Positions 35,589 to 45,885 are shown, numbered from the stretch's first letter. The stretch is 64,000 nt of DNA from Tessaracoccus sp. MC1679 (GCF_014164775.1 NZ_JACJGB010000003.1:347718-411717), one strand, 5' to 3'. The notes: a model not told the origin generated them from the sequence alone. Program-made: numbers and translations.

Positions 35589-38080
35589 GTTCACTTAGCG
35601 CGGTCCTCCCGCACCTGGAGCAGCGGTTCGAGTCGCAGCGGCTCGTCTTCTGGCATGACGCCGACGGCGAGTACGCCTCCGAGCTCGACGCCCTGGACAT
35701 CGCCGGTGTCACCACGTTGCGGGTGGAGAACAACGAGTACGCGGTGAAGAACCGCGTGCTCCATGATGAGCCGACCGGCAATTTTCTCATCTACCGCGGA
35801 GCCCCCGTGCCGCCCGGTATCGGGAACTGGCTTCTCGATCTTGAACTGGCGTATGGGGTATTCACCGCCGACCGGACGACGCTGGTGCGTCAGGGGCTCG
35901 GCCTCACCGGCAGCGGGATCGACGCGGTGATCCGGGACCATGAGAAGTTCTTCCGTGCCGCGAAGCGGGTTCAGAGCCTCAGGGCACTGCTCACGGCCGA
36001 AGATGACGCGGACCGGCTGCGCGCCAAGATGTGCGCGGTGCTGCTTGGTCAGCGCGAACACAGCATGCTGGAACTCACGCGCGCCCTGCTGACCGAGAAC
36101 GCGCGCGACGACCGCGACAAGTACGAGGCCCTGGCCGAGCAGGGACTCGACAGTTTCCATTGGGCCGGCGTCGCCAAGATTTACGGCTACGAGGCGAGCG
36201 AACCCAGCGTCGATGACTTCGTGCTGTGGATATTCCGCCAGGCGATCAACGGGTTCGCGTCGGACACCCCTGCCGCCCTGCGCAACATCCAGCTCGACTT
36301 CGCGAGCCTGCGCAACGACCGCCGCAGCGCTGACGCCCTTGCCATGCTGGCACGGCGGGCCTCGGAGAGCCTGGATTACGCCAGCAGCATCGAAGACGCC
36401 GAACTCTCTGAACTCGTCGGGAACGATCTTTTCGAGGACGTAGAGCGCAAGGTCATCAGCACCCTCGCTCGCGCCATCGTCGAGCGGACGATGAGTGCGC
36501 GCGAGGTGTTCGAGACCATCCGTGCTCGCCAAAGCAGCATCTGGGTTGATAGTTATCGGGAACTGTATGCGGCGCTCGGCGCGGCCTCCGACGTGCTGAG
36601 TGAACTCGCGACCGAGAAGTTCGAGATTACCTCGTTCGACGAGGGTCTTGACCGGTACCGCAATAGTTGGTTCCGCATCGACCAGCTCTACCGGCAGTTC
36701 CACTTCGCCGCCCGCACGACCGAGTACGCCGGCCCGCTCGAAGTTCTCCGGGTCGAGGTGGAGAAGCACTACGCGAACCGGTTCCTCTACGAACTCGGCA
36801 CCACCTGGCAGCAGCAGGTCGACGCGGTGGATAACTGGCGGTCGGTGACGCTGCGTCCGCAGACGAGGTTCTTCGCCGATCACGTCGAGCCGATCATCCG
36901 GAAGGGCAACCGGAAGGCCGTCGTCATCATCTCTGACGCTCTGCGCTACGAGGTCGCCGACGAGCTTCGCTCACGCATCCGCCAAGAAGACCGGTTCGAC
37001 GCAACGCTCGAAGCGGTGCTCGGCGTCCTCCCGAGCTACACCCAACTCGGCATGGCCGCCCTCCTGCCGCACAAGAAGCTGGGCCACTCCCACGGTGGGG
37101 ACCCGGTGCTCGTCGACGGCCAGCGTTCCGACGGAACAGGGAACCGCAATAAGGTGCTTGCTCTGGTAGATGGGTTCGCGATCCAGGCAGAGGAAGTCCT
37201 CTCCATGCCGCGCGCCGAGCTGCGGGAGCTATATGGCGCGCATCAGGTGCTGTACGTGTACCACGACCGGATCGACGCAGTGGGTGACAAAGCCCGCACC
37301 GAACGCCAGGTGTTCGAGGCCGCCAATGACGCTCTGCGCGATCTGGTCGACCTCATCAAACGTCTGACCAACGCGAACGCGACGAACATCCTCGTGACCG
37401 CCGACCACGGCTTCCTCTACCAAGACACCGCGCTCGCCGATGCGTTCTACCTTTCCACCAAGCCCCAGGGCGACGACCTCGTGGTGACGAACCGCCGATA
37501 CGTACTGGGGCGAGGCCTCAAGGACGATCCCGCATTCCGAAAGTTCCAGCCTGAACAGCTCGGGCTCAGCAGCGATCTGGAAGTGCAGATTCCCAAGTCA
37601 ATCCACCGGCTCAAGCTGCCCGGCGCAGGCTCACGGTTCGTCCACGGCGGCGCCTCACTCCAGGAGGTCGTCGTGCCGGTGCTGACGGTCAACAAGAAGC
37701 GTAAGAGCGATACTCGTCTGGTCAACGTGGAGGTCTTGCCGGAGACCGACAAGATCACCACGGGTCAACTTGTCGTGAAACTCTTCCAGTCCGAGCCCGT
37801 CAGCGAAAAGGTGCAGCCGCGCACGCTTCGGGCAGGCATTTACGTCGGTGAGACGTTGATCTCGAACCAGTCCGAGCTGATCTTCGACCAGCCGTCCGAC
37901 GACAAGCGCGACCGCTACCAGAGCGCACGGATGCTGCTCAGCCAGGACGCGAACGAGTTCAACAACCGCTCCGTCGAGTTCCGCCTCGAAGAGCAGATAC
38001 CCAACACCACCCAGTGGCGCGTCTACCAGCGGGCTCAGTACTTGCTCAAGCGCTCGTTCACGTCGGACTTCGATTTCTAG
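35585..38080 (+). CDS. pglZ: BREX alkaline-phosphatase-fold protein PglZ
   Basis: An 831-residue PglZ with the alkaline-phosphatase-superfamily core. VVIISDALRYEVADEL (metal-binding Asp) is near residues 446-461 and LVTADHGFLYQD near 602-613. PglZ is essential in BREX and is proposed to act as a phosphodiesterase. The GTG start overlaps the preceding small gene by 4 nt; BrxL follows 14 nt after the stop. Confidence 0.92.
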   Translation: MSSLSAVLPHLEQRFESQRLVFWHDADGEYASELDALDIAGVTTLRVENNEYAVKNRVLHDEPTGNFLIYRGAPVPPGIGNWLLDLELAYGVFTADRTTLVRQGLGLTGSGIDAVIRDHEKFFRAAKRVQSLRALLTAEDDADRLRAKMCAVLLGQREHSMLELTRALLTENARDDRDKYEALAEQGLDSFHWAGVAKIYGYEASEPSVDDFVLWIFRQAINGFASDTPAALRNIQLDFASLRNDRRSADALAMLARRASESLDYASSIEDAELSELVGNDLFEDVERKVISTLARAIVERTMSAREVFETIRARQSSIWVDSYRELYAALGAASDVLSELATEKFEITSFDEGLDRYRNSWFRIDQLYRQFHFAARTTEYAGPLEVLRVEVEKHYANRFLYELGTTWQQQVDAVDNWRSVTLRPQTRFFADHVEPIIRKGNRKAVVIISDALRYEVADELRSRIRQEDRFDATLEAVLGVLPSYTQLGMAALLPHKKLGHSHGGDPVLVDGQRSDGTGNRNKVLALVDGFAIQAEEVLSMPRAELRELYGAHQVLYVYHDRIDAVGDKARTERQVFEAANDALRDLVDLIKRLTNANATNILVTADHGFLYQDTALADAFYLSTKPQGDDLVVTNRRYVLGRGLKDDPAFRKFQPEQLGLSSDLEVQIPKSIHRLKLPGAGSRFVHGGASLQEVVVPVLTVNKKRKSDTRLVNVEVLPETDKITTGQLVVKLFQSEPVSEKVQPRTLRAGIYVGETLISNQSELIFDQPSDDKRDRYQSARMLLSQDANEFNNRSVEFRLEEQIPNTTQWRVYQRAQYLLKRSFTSDFDF

Positions 38081-38094
38081 GGGAAGCAGCAGCC

Positions 38095-40212
38095 ATGACC
38101 GATACCGAGAACCCGAGCGCCGAGACGAGCACGCCGCAGCAGAGCGACCTCGACTACAAGATCAACCTGCTGTTCGGCGGGTCCGTCGTCCGCAAAGACC
38201 TCGTGAAGGCCGTCAAGGGCAACGCGATCGTCCCCTCCTACGTTCTGGAGTACCTGCTCGGCCAGTACGCCGCGTCCGATGACGAAGCGACGATCCAGGC
38301 CGGCATCGACGCGGTGCGCAAGATTCTTGCGGACCACTACGTGCACCGCAACGAGTCGGAACTGGTGAAGTCCACCATCCGAGAGAAGGGCCGGCACCGG
38401 ATCATCGACAAGGTCACGGTGACGCTGAACGACAAGCAGGACGTGTACCAGGCGTCGTTCGCCAACCTCGGGCTGGGCGGCGTGATCGTCGAACCGGCAA
38501 CGGTGAAGGCGAACCCGAAGCTGCTCGTCGGCGGCGTGTGGTGCATCTGCGACATCGAGTACTTCCACAGCGATGACACCAGGGTCGTGCCGTGGATTCT
38601 GGGGAGCCTGAAGCCGATCCAGATGTCGAACTTCGACTACGAGGGCTACCTCGCCTCGCGGGAAGGCTTCAACACTGAGGAGTGGATCGACCTGCTGATC
38701 CAGTCCATCGGGTTCAACCCCGAGATGTTCGGACGGCGGGCCAAGTTGCTGCAGCTCGTCCGGCTCATCCCGTTCGTCGAGCGCAACTACAACCTCGTCG
38801 AGCTAGGCCCGAAGGGCACCGGCAAGTCCCACATTTACTCCGAGTTCTCACCCCACGGCATGTTGATCTCCGGCGGTGAGGTCACTGTCCCGAAGCTCTT
38901 CGTCAACAACGCCAACGGACGCATCGGCCTGGTCGGATACTGGGACGTCGTCGCGTTCGACGAGTTCGCCGGCAAGAAGAAGCGCACCGACAAGGCACTC
39001 GTCGACATCATGAAGAACTACATGGCAAACAAGACGTTCTCCCGTGGCGTCGAGACTCTCGGAGCCGAGGCGTCGATGGTCTTCGTCGGCAATACCTCGC
39101 ATAACGTGCCCTACATGCTCAAGCACTCCGATCTGTTCGACGAGCTACCCGAGAGCTATCACGACTCCGCCTTCCTCGACCGGCTCCACTTCTATATTCC
39201 CGGCTGGGAGGTCGACACGATCCGCAGCGAGATGTTCTCCTCAGGCTATGGCTTCGTCGTCGACTACATCGCCGAAGTGCTGCGATTCATGCGCAACACC
39301 GACTACTCCGACCGCTACCAGCAGCACTTCACCCTCGGCTCCGACATCTCCACGCGCGACCGCGACGGCATCCACAAGACCTTCTCCGGCCTGATGAAAC
39401 TCATCTACCCCAACGGCCAGGCGACACCGGAAGAGATCGAGGAGCTACTCCGGTTCGCCATCGAGGGACGCAAACGCGTCAAGGACCAGATCCTGCGGAT
39501 CGACACCACGATGGCCGCCGTCAACTTCGGCTACACCGACAAGGCAGGCACCTGGCACGGAGTCACCGCGCTGGAAGAGGATGAGTACCCCGACTACTAC
39601 CAGGCACGACGCATCGAGACCGAACCAGGCACCGAGCCGTCCGTCCCCTCCGAGCTGGCGGGCGAGGAGGCCGGAGTTCCGGCCCCGCCGGCGGTCGACG
39701 TAGCGCCTCAACTGTTCGAGGGCCACCGCGAATTCCAGGAGAACCAGCGTGGGGTCTCCTACGAGACGCTGCTCATGCCGTACCTGCGCAGCGCGACTGA
39801 GATCACCATCGTCGATCCCTACATCCGCCTGCCGCACCAAGGACGCAACCTCGTCGACCTACTCGCACTGCTGGCAGCGAGCAAAGACCCCGCCGACGAG
39901 ATCGCAGTAAAGCTTGTGACCAAGGAAGACCGCGGCGAATACGCGCAGCAGCACCTCCTCATGCTCAAGGACATACAGGACAGCGCCGCCACCGTCGGCA
40001 TCCAGTTCACCGTCACCTGGGACGAGACCATTCACGACCGGTCGATCCGCACCGACCATGGGTGGAAACTCCTCCTCGGACGGGGCCTCGACATCTTCCA
40101 GAAGGGCTCCGGTAGCCAATTCGACCTCCGCTCCCGCCGCCAGGAGTTCCGCCAGGTCTTCGCGTTCGGCATCACCTACATCCTTGAGACCGCAGCTGAG
40201 GCGAACAGATGA
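38095..40212 (+). CDS. brxL: BREX protein BrxL variant with a C-terminal MIT_C-like domain
   Basis: A 705-residue BrxL. The N-terminal BrxL domain is followed by an AAA+ core with Walker A GPKGTGKSHIY near residue 240 and Walker B VVAFDEFAG near 285. The C-terminus shows no Lon S16 protease Ser-Lys dyad region. Instead residues ~550-700 have YETLLMPYLRSATEITIVDPYIR and HDRSIRTDHGW...GRGLDIF, which closely match the MIT_C phospholipase-D-like domain of MITD1. A Lon protease is therefore not expected. The ATG at 38095 was chosen; the open frame continues upstream into the pglZ 3' end. Confidence 0.88.
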   Translation: MTDTENPSAETSTPQQSDLDYKINLLFGGSVVRKDLVKAVKGNAIVPSYVLEYLLGQYAASDDEATIQAGIDAVRKILADHYVHRNESELVKSTIREKGRHRIIDKVTVTLNDKQDVYQASFANLGLGGVIVEPATVKANPKLLVGGVWCICDIEYFHSDDTRVVPWILGSLKPIQMSNFDYEGYLASREGFNTEEWIDLLIQSIGFNPEMFGRRAKLLQLVRLIPFVERNYNLVELGPKGTGKSHIYSEFSPHGMLISGGEVTVPKLFVNNANGRIGLVGYWDVVAFDEFAGKKKRTDKALVDIMKNYMANKTFSRGVETLGAEASMVFVGNTSHNVPYMLKHSDLFDELPESYHDSAFLDRLHFYIPGWEVDTIRSEMFSSGYGFVVDYIAEVLRFMRNTDYSDRYQQHFTLGSDISTRDRDGIHKTFSGLMKLIYPNGQATPEEIEELLRFAIEGRKRVKDQILRIDTTMAAVNFGYTDKAGTWHGVTALEEDEYPDYYQARRIETEPGTEPSVPSELAGEEAGVPAPPAVDVAPQLFEGHREFQENQRGVSYETLLMPYLRSATEITIVDPYIRLPHQGRNLVDLLALLAASKDPADEIAVKLVTKEDRGEYAQQHLLMLKDIQDSAATVGIQFTVTWDETIHDRSIRTDHGWKLLLGRGLDIFQKGSGSQFDLRSRRQEFRQVFAFGITYILETAAEANR

Positions 40213-42062
40213 AAGTTCGCCAGCTGGAAATCGAGAACTTCCGCGGTGTCTGCTTAGGCAAGGTTGTCTTCGCAGACAACACTCTGTTGGTTGGTGGGAA
40301 CAACGTCGGCAAGTCAACCGTGTGCGAGGCTCTTGACCTCGTCCTCGGGCCAGAGCGCACGAGTCGACGCCCAGTTGTGGACGAGCACGACTTCCACAGA
40401 AGCACATACTTAGACGCTGACAAGACGGCCATCCCGATCGTCATTCGCGCAGTCGTTGTTGACCTGCCCGACGAAGCACGCCGAAGGTTCGGAGGGCACC
40501 TCCGACGGTGGAACGACACGGATCGGAGCTTCGTCGATGATCTGGAGAACGGCGCGGAGCACGCTGACGACGAGGGCGTAACCTGGGCGCTTCCAGTCTC
40601 CTTCCGCGCGCGATATGACGCCGTCGAGGACGACTTTGAAGCTGATACGTTCTTTGAGCATCCGCTTCCGGAACTTGACGAGCTTGATGACGAAGAGGCG
40701 AGTTCACTCGGCGGAGGACGCGATCGTTTCACCAGGGCTCACAAGCGGCTCTGCGGGTTCGTGTATCTCCGCGCTCTGCGCACTGGATCGCGAGCGCTTG
40801 GCCTCCAGCGCGGTTCACTCCTCGACACGGTCCTCCGGCTGAGCGAGGAGGGTTCTGCCGAGATGTGGATGGAAACGCTTCGGCAGATGCGCGACCTCGA
40901 CCCAGCGATCGGTGCAATCCCAGACCTAGAGTCACTCCTCACTCAGATTCGCGAACGAGCAGGCGGTTTCGTTCGGCTGGCAGGCAACGATGACGCCACG
41001 GCCTTCTTTGCCTCGGACCTCACCCGTGAGCACCTTCGGGAAGTCGTGAGGCTGTTCGTAGCGACGGGGCCAAGTGATCACGCCGTCCCCTTCACGCGAC
41101 AAGGGACCGGTACCGTCAACCTCTTGGTCTTCGCGTTGCTCACGATGATCGCTGACTTGAAAGAGCGACAGTCCGTCATCTTCGCGATGGAAGAGCCCGA
41201 GATCGCGCTCCCTCCACACACTCAGCGCCGAGTAGCGCGGTTCGTGAAGAGGGAAATGGGGCAGGCCATCGTGACGTCGCACTCGCCGTACGTCATTGAG
41301 CAGTTCGAACCGAACGAGATCATCATGCTCAGTCATGAATCCGGCGGCGACGTGGAGGGCATGCCCATCAATCCAGCCGGCATCAAGCTGAAGAGCTATC
41401 GCAGCCAACGTCGCCAATTCTCCGAAGCGATCCTGAGCCGAGGCGTCCTCGTCGTCGAGGGCGAGACCGAAGCATCCATTCTCCCGATCGCAGCAGCAGT
41501 CTTGGAGAAGTCGAGCGCTGACTATGTTCACCCAGACCTTGCCGGCGTCACCATCTTCACCGCGAACGGCGACGGCGATGTGCCCCGATGGGCACCGATC
41601 CTCCGAGCTCTTGGCAAGGTCCCATTCGGAATGGTCGACAAGCAGACCACACCGTACACCGGGGGAAATGCCGTGTCACTCAAGTCCTTCGAGGAGTTCT
41701 GGGAGTCGCCGGTCGAAGGCATCGAAGAACTGATCGTCTCCGAGGTACCGACCGCGGTGCTGCGGCGCTTCATGGACAAGGCCGTTCAGCTGCCTGATTT
41801 CCCGGCACATCAAGCGAAGTACGACTCTTCGATCACGGACGCCGACCTCCCCGAGATCGCGCTGAAGACTCTGGAAGCGCGCAAGGGCGATGCCTACGGC
41901 TACGCCGCGTTGCTCATCGAAGGCTGTCAGAGCCGGGATGACCTGCCGGAGTTCCTGGTTGCTGCACTCGAACGGATCAACGAAGTCCTTACACCAGCAG
42001 CTACTCCCACTGACGCGCATGGACAACCAGTTGACGATGAGGCTGCCGACGGGGACGAATGA
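40209..42062 (+). CDS. OLD-family ATPase/nuclease (GajA-like)
   Basis: A 617-residue class 2 OLD protein. The ABC-type ATPase has Walker A GGNNVGKST at 29-37, Walker B FAMEEPEIALPP near 325-336 and the H-loop TSHSP at 356-360. A TOPRIM domain follows with VVEGETEASIL from 415 (catalytic Glu near 417). The second metal-binding pattern reads GMVDKQ (474-479), so the usual D-x-D is D-x-Q. It resembles GajA, the DNA-cleaving subunit of Gabija, because a UvrD-type helicase gene overlaps it by 4 nt. The start overlaps the BrxL stop (ATGA). Confidence 0.82.
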   Translation: MKVRQLEIENFRGVCLGKVVFADNTLLVGGNNVGKSTVCEALDLVLGPERTSRRPVVDEHDFHRSTYLDADKTAIPIVIRAVVVDLPDEARRRFGGHLRRWNDTDRSFVDDLENGAEHADDEGVTWALPVSFRARYDAVEDDFEADTFFEHPLPELDELDDEEASSLGGGRDRFTRAHKRLCGFVYLRALRTGSRALGLQRGSLLDTVLRLSEEGSAEMWMETLRQMRDLDPAIGAIPDLESLLTQIRERAGGFVRLAGNDDATAFFASDLTREHLREVVRLFVATGPSDHAVPFTRQGTGTVNLLVFALLTMIADLKERQSVIFAMEEPEIALPPHTQRRVARFVKREMGQAIVTSHSPYVIEQFEPNEIIMLSHESGGDVEGMPINPAGIKLKSYRSQRRQFSEAILSRGVLVVEGETEASILPIAAAVLEKSSADYVHPDLAGVTIFTANGDGDVPRWAPILRALGKVPFGMVDKQTTPYTGGNAVSLKSFEEFWESPVEGIEELIVSEVPTAVLRRFMDKAVQLPDFPAHQAKYDSSITDADLPEIALKTLEARKGDAYGYAALLIEGCQSRDDLPEFLVAALERINEVLTPAATPTDAHGQPVDDEAADGDE

Positions 42063-43789
42063 ACATCAGTCTCTCCGACGTTGGCCTGTCCGCACTTGAG
42101 GCGGACGGGACCGTGCTCGTCACCGGCGGCCCTGGATCGGGGAAGACTACTCTCGCACTCCTCAAAGCTCAGCGGCAGATCGCCGCGCTGGAGGGCGGTC
42201 AAGAGCTCCTCTTCCTGAGCTTCTCGCGAGCTGCCGTTCGACAGGTGCTTCTGAGATGCAAGGACATCCTCACCGCCAAGGAGCGCAAGCAGATCGCAGT
42301 GAGGACATATCACGCCTTCTGCATGGACATCCTCAGGAGTCACGGTCGTCTTCTCAACGGGAGGCATCCAACCATCCTGTTCCCTGGCCCCGAACGGCTC
42401 GCCAAGGCAAAGCATGAGGGCGATTGGGCGATAGAAGTGCAGCGACTGGCTGTTGAGGATGGGAAATACGCCTTCTCCACCTTCGCCGATCGCGCTGCCG
42501 ACCTCCTCGCCCGCTCGTCGAGCGTTCGCGAGCTGATCTCAGAGATGTACCCGATCGTCATCCTCGACGAGTTTCAGGACACCGACGACGCGCAGTGGGC
42601 ATTGGTGCAGCAACTCGCGCTCAACAGCACTCTGGTAACACTCGCGGATCCCGACCAACGGATTTTCGACTATCAGGCGGACATCGATCCACGTCGGCTG
42701 GACCAGTACCGTGCAACGTTCACCCCGAAAGAGTTCGATTTCGGCGGAGCCAATCACCGCAGTCCCAACGCGAGCATCTTGTCCTTTGCGGATGCAGTCA
42801 TGGCGAACGAGACGCTGCCGACCACGAGCGATGTGAAGCAACTCTCCACGTACCCAAGGAATCACGAAGCCTCGGTACATGCTGCCGTCACGTGGATGCT
42901 GTCGCAGCTCAGAAAGGCGGGAATCGAACATCCAAGCGTCGCTGTTCTCGGTCGGTCGAATGGCTACGTCAGCGACATCTCGCTCATGCTTGGCAAGGAG
43001 CACACGTGCAACCAGCACCTGCTGAAGCCGCTGGAACATCACGTCGTGTGGGACGCGGAGTTGACGGCCGCGGCTGCCCAAGTTGTGGCTTCGATCCTTG
43101 AGTGGCCCCTCCACGACGTCACATCGGCGGCGGCTACCACTCTCGACTGCATTGCGGACTTCTACGATATGAAGAACGCGGAGCACCCAAGCAATTCTGC
43201 TCAGAACATCGCCGCCAGTTACCGCGCGGCAGCGTCGAACGTCAGGGCAGGGAAGGAACCTCGATCAGGAGCCGCGAAGGCAGTGAAGCGCGCCTGCGAG
43301 GCTGGCCTCGCATTCCGCGGCGATGCAATCGCCGACTGGCTCACTGCGCGCGCGGTTCTGGAATCTAGCGACAAACTCGCTGAACTGCTCACGGCCGCGC
43401 GGTTCGTAAGGCTCTTCAGAGCAACCGACGAGATCGGCGGGCGGTTAGCAGCACAGTGGGCTGAAACCGGAGCTTACCAAGGTGCCCGAATCATCGTGCA
43501 ACGCGCACTCAATCTGGGAAAGCTGCTGGCGACCGAGACCGAGCCTCGTGGCGTTGTGCTGATGACCTTGCACAAGTCCAAGGGCAAGGAGTTCGATGGC
43601 GTCGTCATCGTTGAGGGCCAGTACGCCGGGGCGTTCTTCAATGAGAAGCGGGAAAGACCTCCCTTCGCTGCGACTCGCCGCCTTCTCCGCGTCGGGATCA
43701 CCCGAGCACGTCACCAGGTCGTACTCGTCCGCCCAAGTACCGCGCCACCTCTAACGCTTCCTCCTGGGACTGAAGGCTCGGCAGCATGA
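42059..43789 (+). CDS. UvrD/PcrA-like superfamily 1 helicase (GajB-like)
   Basis: A 576-residue helicase with Walker A GGPGSGKTT at 23-31, Walker B VILDEFQDTDD near 163-173, LMTLHKSKGKEFD (motif V region) near 500, and GITRARHQVVLV (motif VI) near 545. GajB in Gabija is a UvrD-like helicase that binds GajA and senses or activates on DNA ends. The ATGA overlaps on both sides couple it to the OLD gene and to the dynamin-like gene downstream. Confidence 0.85.
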   Translation: MNISLSDVGLSALEADGTVLVTGGPGSGKTTLALLKAQRQIAALEGGQELLFLSFSRAAVRQVLLRCKDILTAKERKQIAVRTYHAFCMDILRSHGRLLNGRHPTILFPGPERLAKAKHEGDWAIEVQRLAVEDGKYAFSTFADRAADLLARSSSVRELISEMYPIVILDEFQDTDDAQWALVQQLALNSTLVTLADPDQRIFDYQADIDPRRLDQYRATFTPKEFDFGGANHRSPNASILSFADAVMANETLPTTSDVKQLSTYPRNHEASVHAAVTWMLSQLRKAGIEHPSVAVLGRSNGYVSDISLMLGKEHTCNQHLLKPLEHHVVWDAELTAAAAQVVASILEWPLHDVTSAAATTLDCIADFYDMKNAEHPSNSAQNIAASYRAAASNVRAGKEPRSGAAKAVKRACEAGLAFRGDAIADWLTARAVLESSDKLAELLTAARFVRLFRATDEIGGRLAAQWAETGAYQGARIIVQRALNLGKLLATETEPRGVVLMTLHKSKGKEFDGVVIVEGQYAGAFFNEKRERPPFAATRRLLRVGITRARHQVVLVRPSTAPPLTLPPGTEGSAA

Positions 43790-45885
43790 AGGCGCGACAC
43801 GACTGGAGTCCCGAGGCGCGTGATCAGTTCTTCGGCCCTGAACCGACGAGCGATGATCCGCTGCCCGCGCACTCCGAGGCAGTTGCATGTTGCCGCTCGG
43901 TTCTGCGCGAAGCTCACCGCGGGAGCGTTCGTGCCCTGAGAAGCCACGAGACCACCGCATACCTCCTTGACTTCGTGGAAGCCGCTGCCATCGCGGACAC
44001 CACTACAGCCGGTCGACCGATGCGAGTGGTTCTCATGGGTCGCACGATGGCCGGCAAGAGCACACTTCTGGCGGCACTCACCGGCGGGTCTGCGGAGAGA
44101 ATCGGTGTCGGAGCTCAGCGCACCTCCCGCGATGTGTTCGCAGCTCCCGCCCTCGATCTTCAGGAAGTCGAGATCGTGGACACGCCCGGTGTTGGAGCCA
44201 AGGATGGAGCTGAGGACGTCGCCCTTGCGATGGCAGAAGTTCCAGGTGCCGACTTGGTGTTGTGGGTCGCCAGCAACGACTCCTTCCAGGAAGAGACGGC
44301 TCAGGCGCTCCGTGCCGTGGCGTTCCGAGGCAAGCCCGTCGTGGTCGCCTTGAACTGCCGCGCACGCCTCTTCGATGAACTCGATCGTGAGGACTTCCTG
44401 GATGATCCCGCGTCCGTGTTCGACCAGCACCAAGGACACTTCGAGACGATCCGCGCTCACCTCTCGGCCGCAGGAGTCCAACCTTTGGCCGAGGTGATGC
44501 TGCATGCCGAAGCGGCGCGGCAAGCTCGAACCGATGAAGAGTTCGGCTCTGGCCTCAAGAGCGCGAGTAGGATCCAGCATCTTCTAGGCACACTTGAGCA
44601 GGAATCGCGGGTCCACCGAATCGCTCGCCGGGTGCTTCGGGCCACTGACGAGGTGCGCGTTCAAGCTCAGATGCTGAGCGAAGTCCTAGCCGACAGCGAG
44701 CAGCAGATTCGGGACCTCGTGCGTGTTGCGCGAGGACTCCGAAAGGACCAGCAACTCCGCGCCGCACGGCTAGTGGACGCCTGCCAGCAGCGCGTGGAAG
44801 ACGATACGGTCCGCATGATTGGCCAGCGGCACGGATGGCACCAGACCATCGCCGACTTCGGTCCGCAGGTGGCGGGGAAGTGGGAAGAAGAACAGGACTC
44901 GCTCATCGCTGAGCTCGATCAGGCTTTGACCTCGCACCTCAACGAACTCTCACGGGCCATCGCCGAGGCAAACAGCGCCGCCGAGCAGGAGTGGTCAACG
45001 GCCACTCTGGCCGCTCCCCGGATCGAAGGACTGCGGGACTTCCGCGGCCTCTGGAAGCGACGCGCTGCGGGTGCGGTAGTCGGTGCTGGCGGGGCGCTCG
45101 CCGCGGCCCTGCTGGGCGCGAAAGTAGGAGCCCTCGCCGGAGGCGCATTTGGAGGGCCGATCGGAGCCGGTGTCGGGTTGATCGTGGGAGGGGTCGGCAC
45201 CGCCCTGGTCAGCCCGCTTCGAAAGAAGGTGCAGTCCCTATTCAAGGGGAAGGGCAGAATCCTTGAAGAAAACCGAGAACTGCTGCGCGTTGAAATCGGC
45301 AACGTCCTGGAGGAGATGGAGCGCCAGGCTCGTACCCAGACCGACACCATCATCGGACGTATCCGCGCCGATCTGTCCTCAACCGCAGAGCAACGGGCTG
45401 AGGCGGAGGTAGCTGTGCTTGATGTAGCCGAGCTCCTAGCAGGTCAACAGAAGCTCATCAGCGCCGCCACAGCAGCACTCGATCACGACACGGCCGTCTG
45501 CCTCCTCCAGGTCGACGGACGGCCGCGTCTGGCCGCGTCTGTCGAGCGGGTCACGAGACTCGCCGGCGTGTGCATCGCGGTCGAGGTGACTGAGCAATCC
45601 TTCGCGGAATCCTGGCTCTTCCCGCCCTCGTCACCCGAGGTCATGACGTTCGGGCGACCACCGTCTCCCGAGATACCCGGCGCGCGCGCTGCTTCATATG
45701 TACTCGGCCTGACCGAGCAAGTGCCGAAGGTGTTGCGCGCGCACACTGACCGCACCTCCGTCACGATCGATGCCCTCGTGCCCGAACCCGTCCTAGCTGC
45801 GTGGTCGGCAACACTCTCGGACCATCTGGGTACCCAGATCACAATCGCTCGCCCCAACTCGCTAGGAGTCCCCCGGAATGAATGA
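43786..45885 (+). CDS. Dynamin-like GTPase 1
   Basis: A 699-residue GTPase. The G1 motif GRTMAGKST is near residues 84-92, G3 DTPGVG near 132, and G4 appears as NCRAR near 189 rather than the usual N/TKxD. Long helices then lead to a glycine-rich hydrophobic hairpin (about 428-472, GGALAAALLGAKVGALAGG-like) that looks like a membrane paddle, as in bacterial dynamin-like proteins. The overlaps with the helicase gene (4 nt) and the next GTPase (8 nt) place it in the same transcript. LeoA-type dynamins of the Eleos defence system are the nearest known analogues. Confidence 0.78.
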   Translation: MKARHDWSPEARDQFFGPEPTSDDPLPAHSEAVACCRSVLREAHRGSVRALRSHETTAYLLDFVEAAAIADTTTAGRPMRVVLMGRTMAGKSTLLAALTGGSAERIGVGAQRTSRDVFAAPALDLQEVEIVDTPGVGAKDGAEDVALAMAEVPGADLVLWVASNDSFQEETAQALRAVAFRGKPVVVALNCRARLFDELDREDFLDDPASVFDQHQGHFETIRAHLSAAGVQPLAEVMLHAEAARQARTDEEFGSGLKSASRIQHLLGTLEQESRVHRIARRVLRATDEVRVQAQMLSEVLADSEQQIRDLVRVARGLRKDQQLRAARLVDACQQRVEDDTVRMIGQRHGWHQTIADFGPQVAGKWEEEQDSLIAELDQALTSHLNELSRAIAEANSAAEQEWSTATLAAPRIEGLRDFRGLWKRRAAGAVVGAGGALAAALLGAKVGALAGGAFGGPIGAGVGLIVGGVGTALVSPLRKKVQSLFKGKGRILEENRELLRVEIGNVLEEMERQARTQTDTIIGRIRADLSSTAEQRAEAEVAVLDVAELLAGQQKLISAATAALDHDTAVCLLQVDGRPRLAASVERVTRLAGVCIAVEVTEQSFAESWLFPPSSPEVMTFGRPPSPEIPGARAASYVLGLTEQVPKVLRAHTDRTSVTIDALVPEPVLAAWSATLSDHLGTQITIARPNSLGVPRNE

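Noticed and set aside
31904..40212. DISARM or phage-growth-limitation (Pgl) assignment for the pglX/pglZ genes
   Set aside because: Gene order and presence of brxA, brxB, brxC and brxL fit type I BREX; no pglW kinase or pglY is present in the string.
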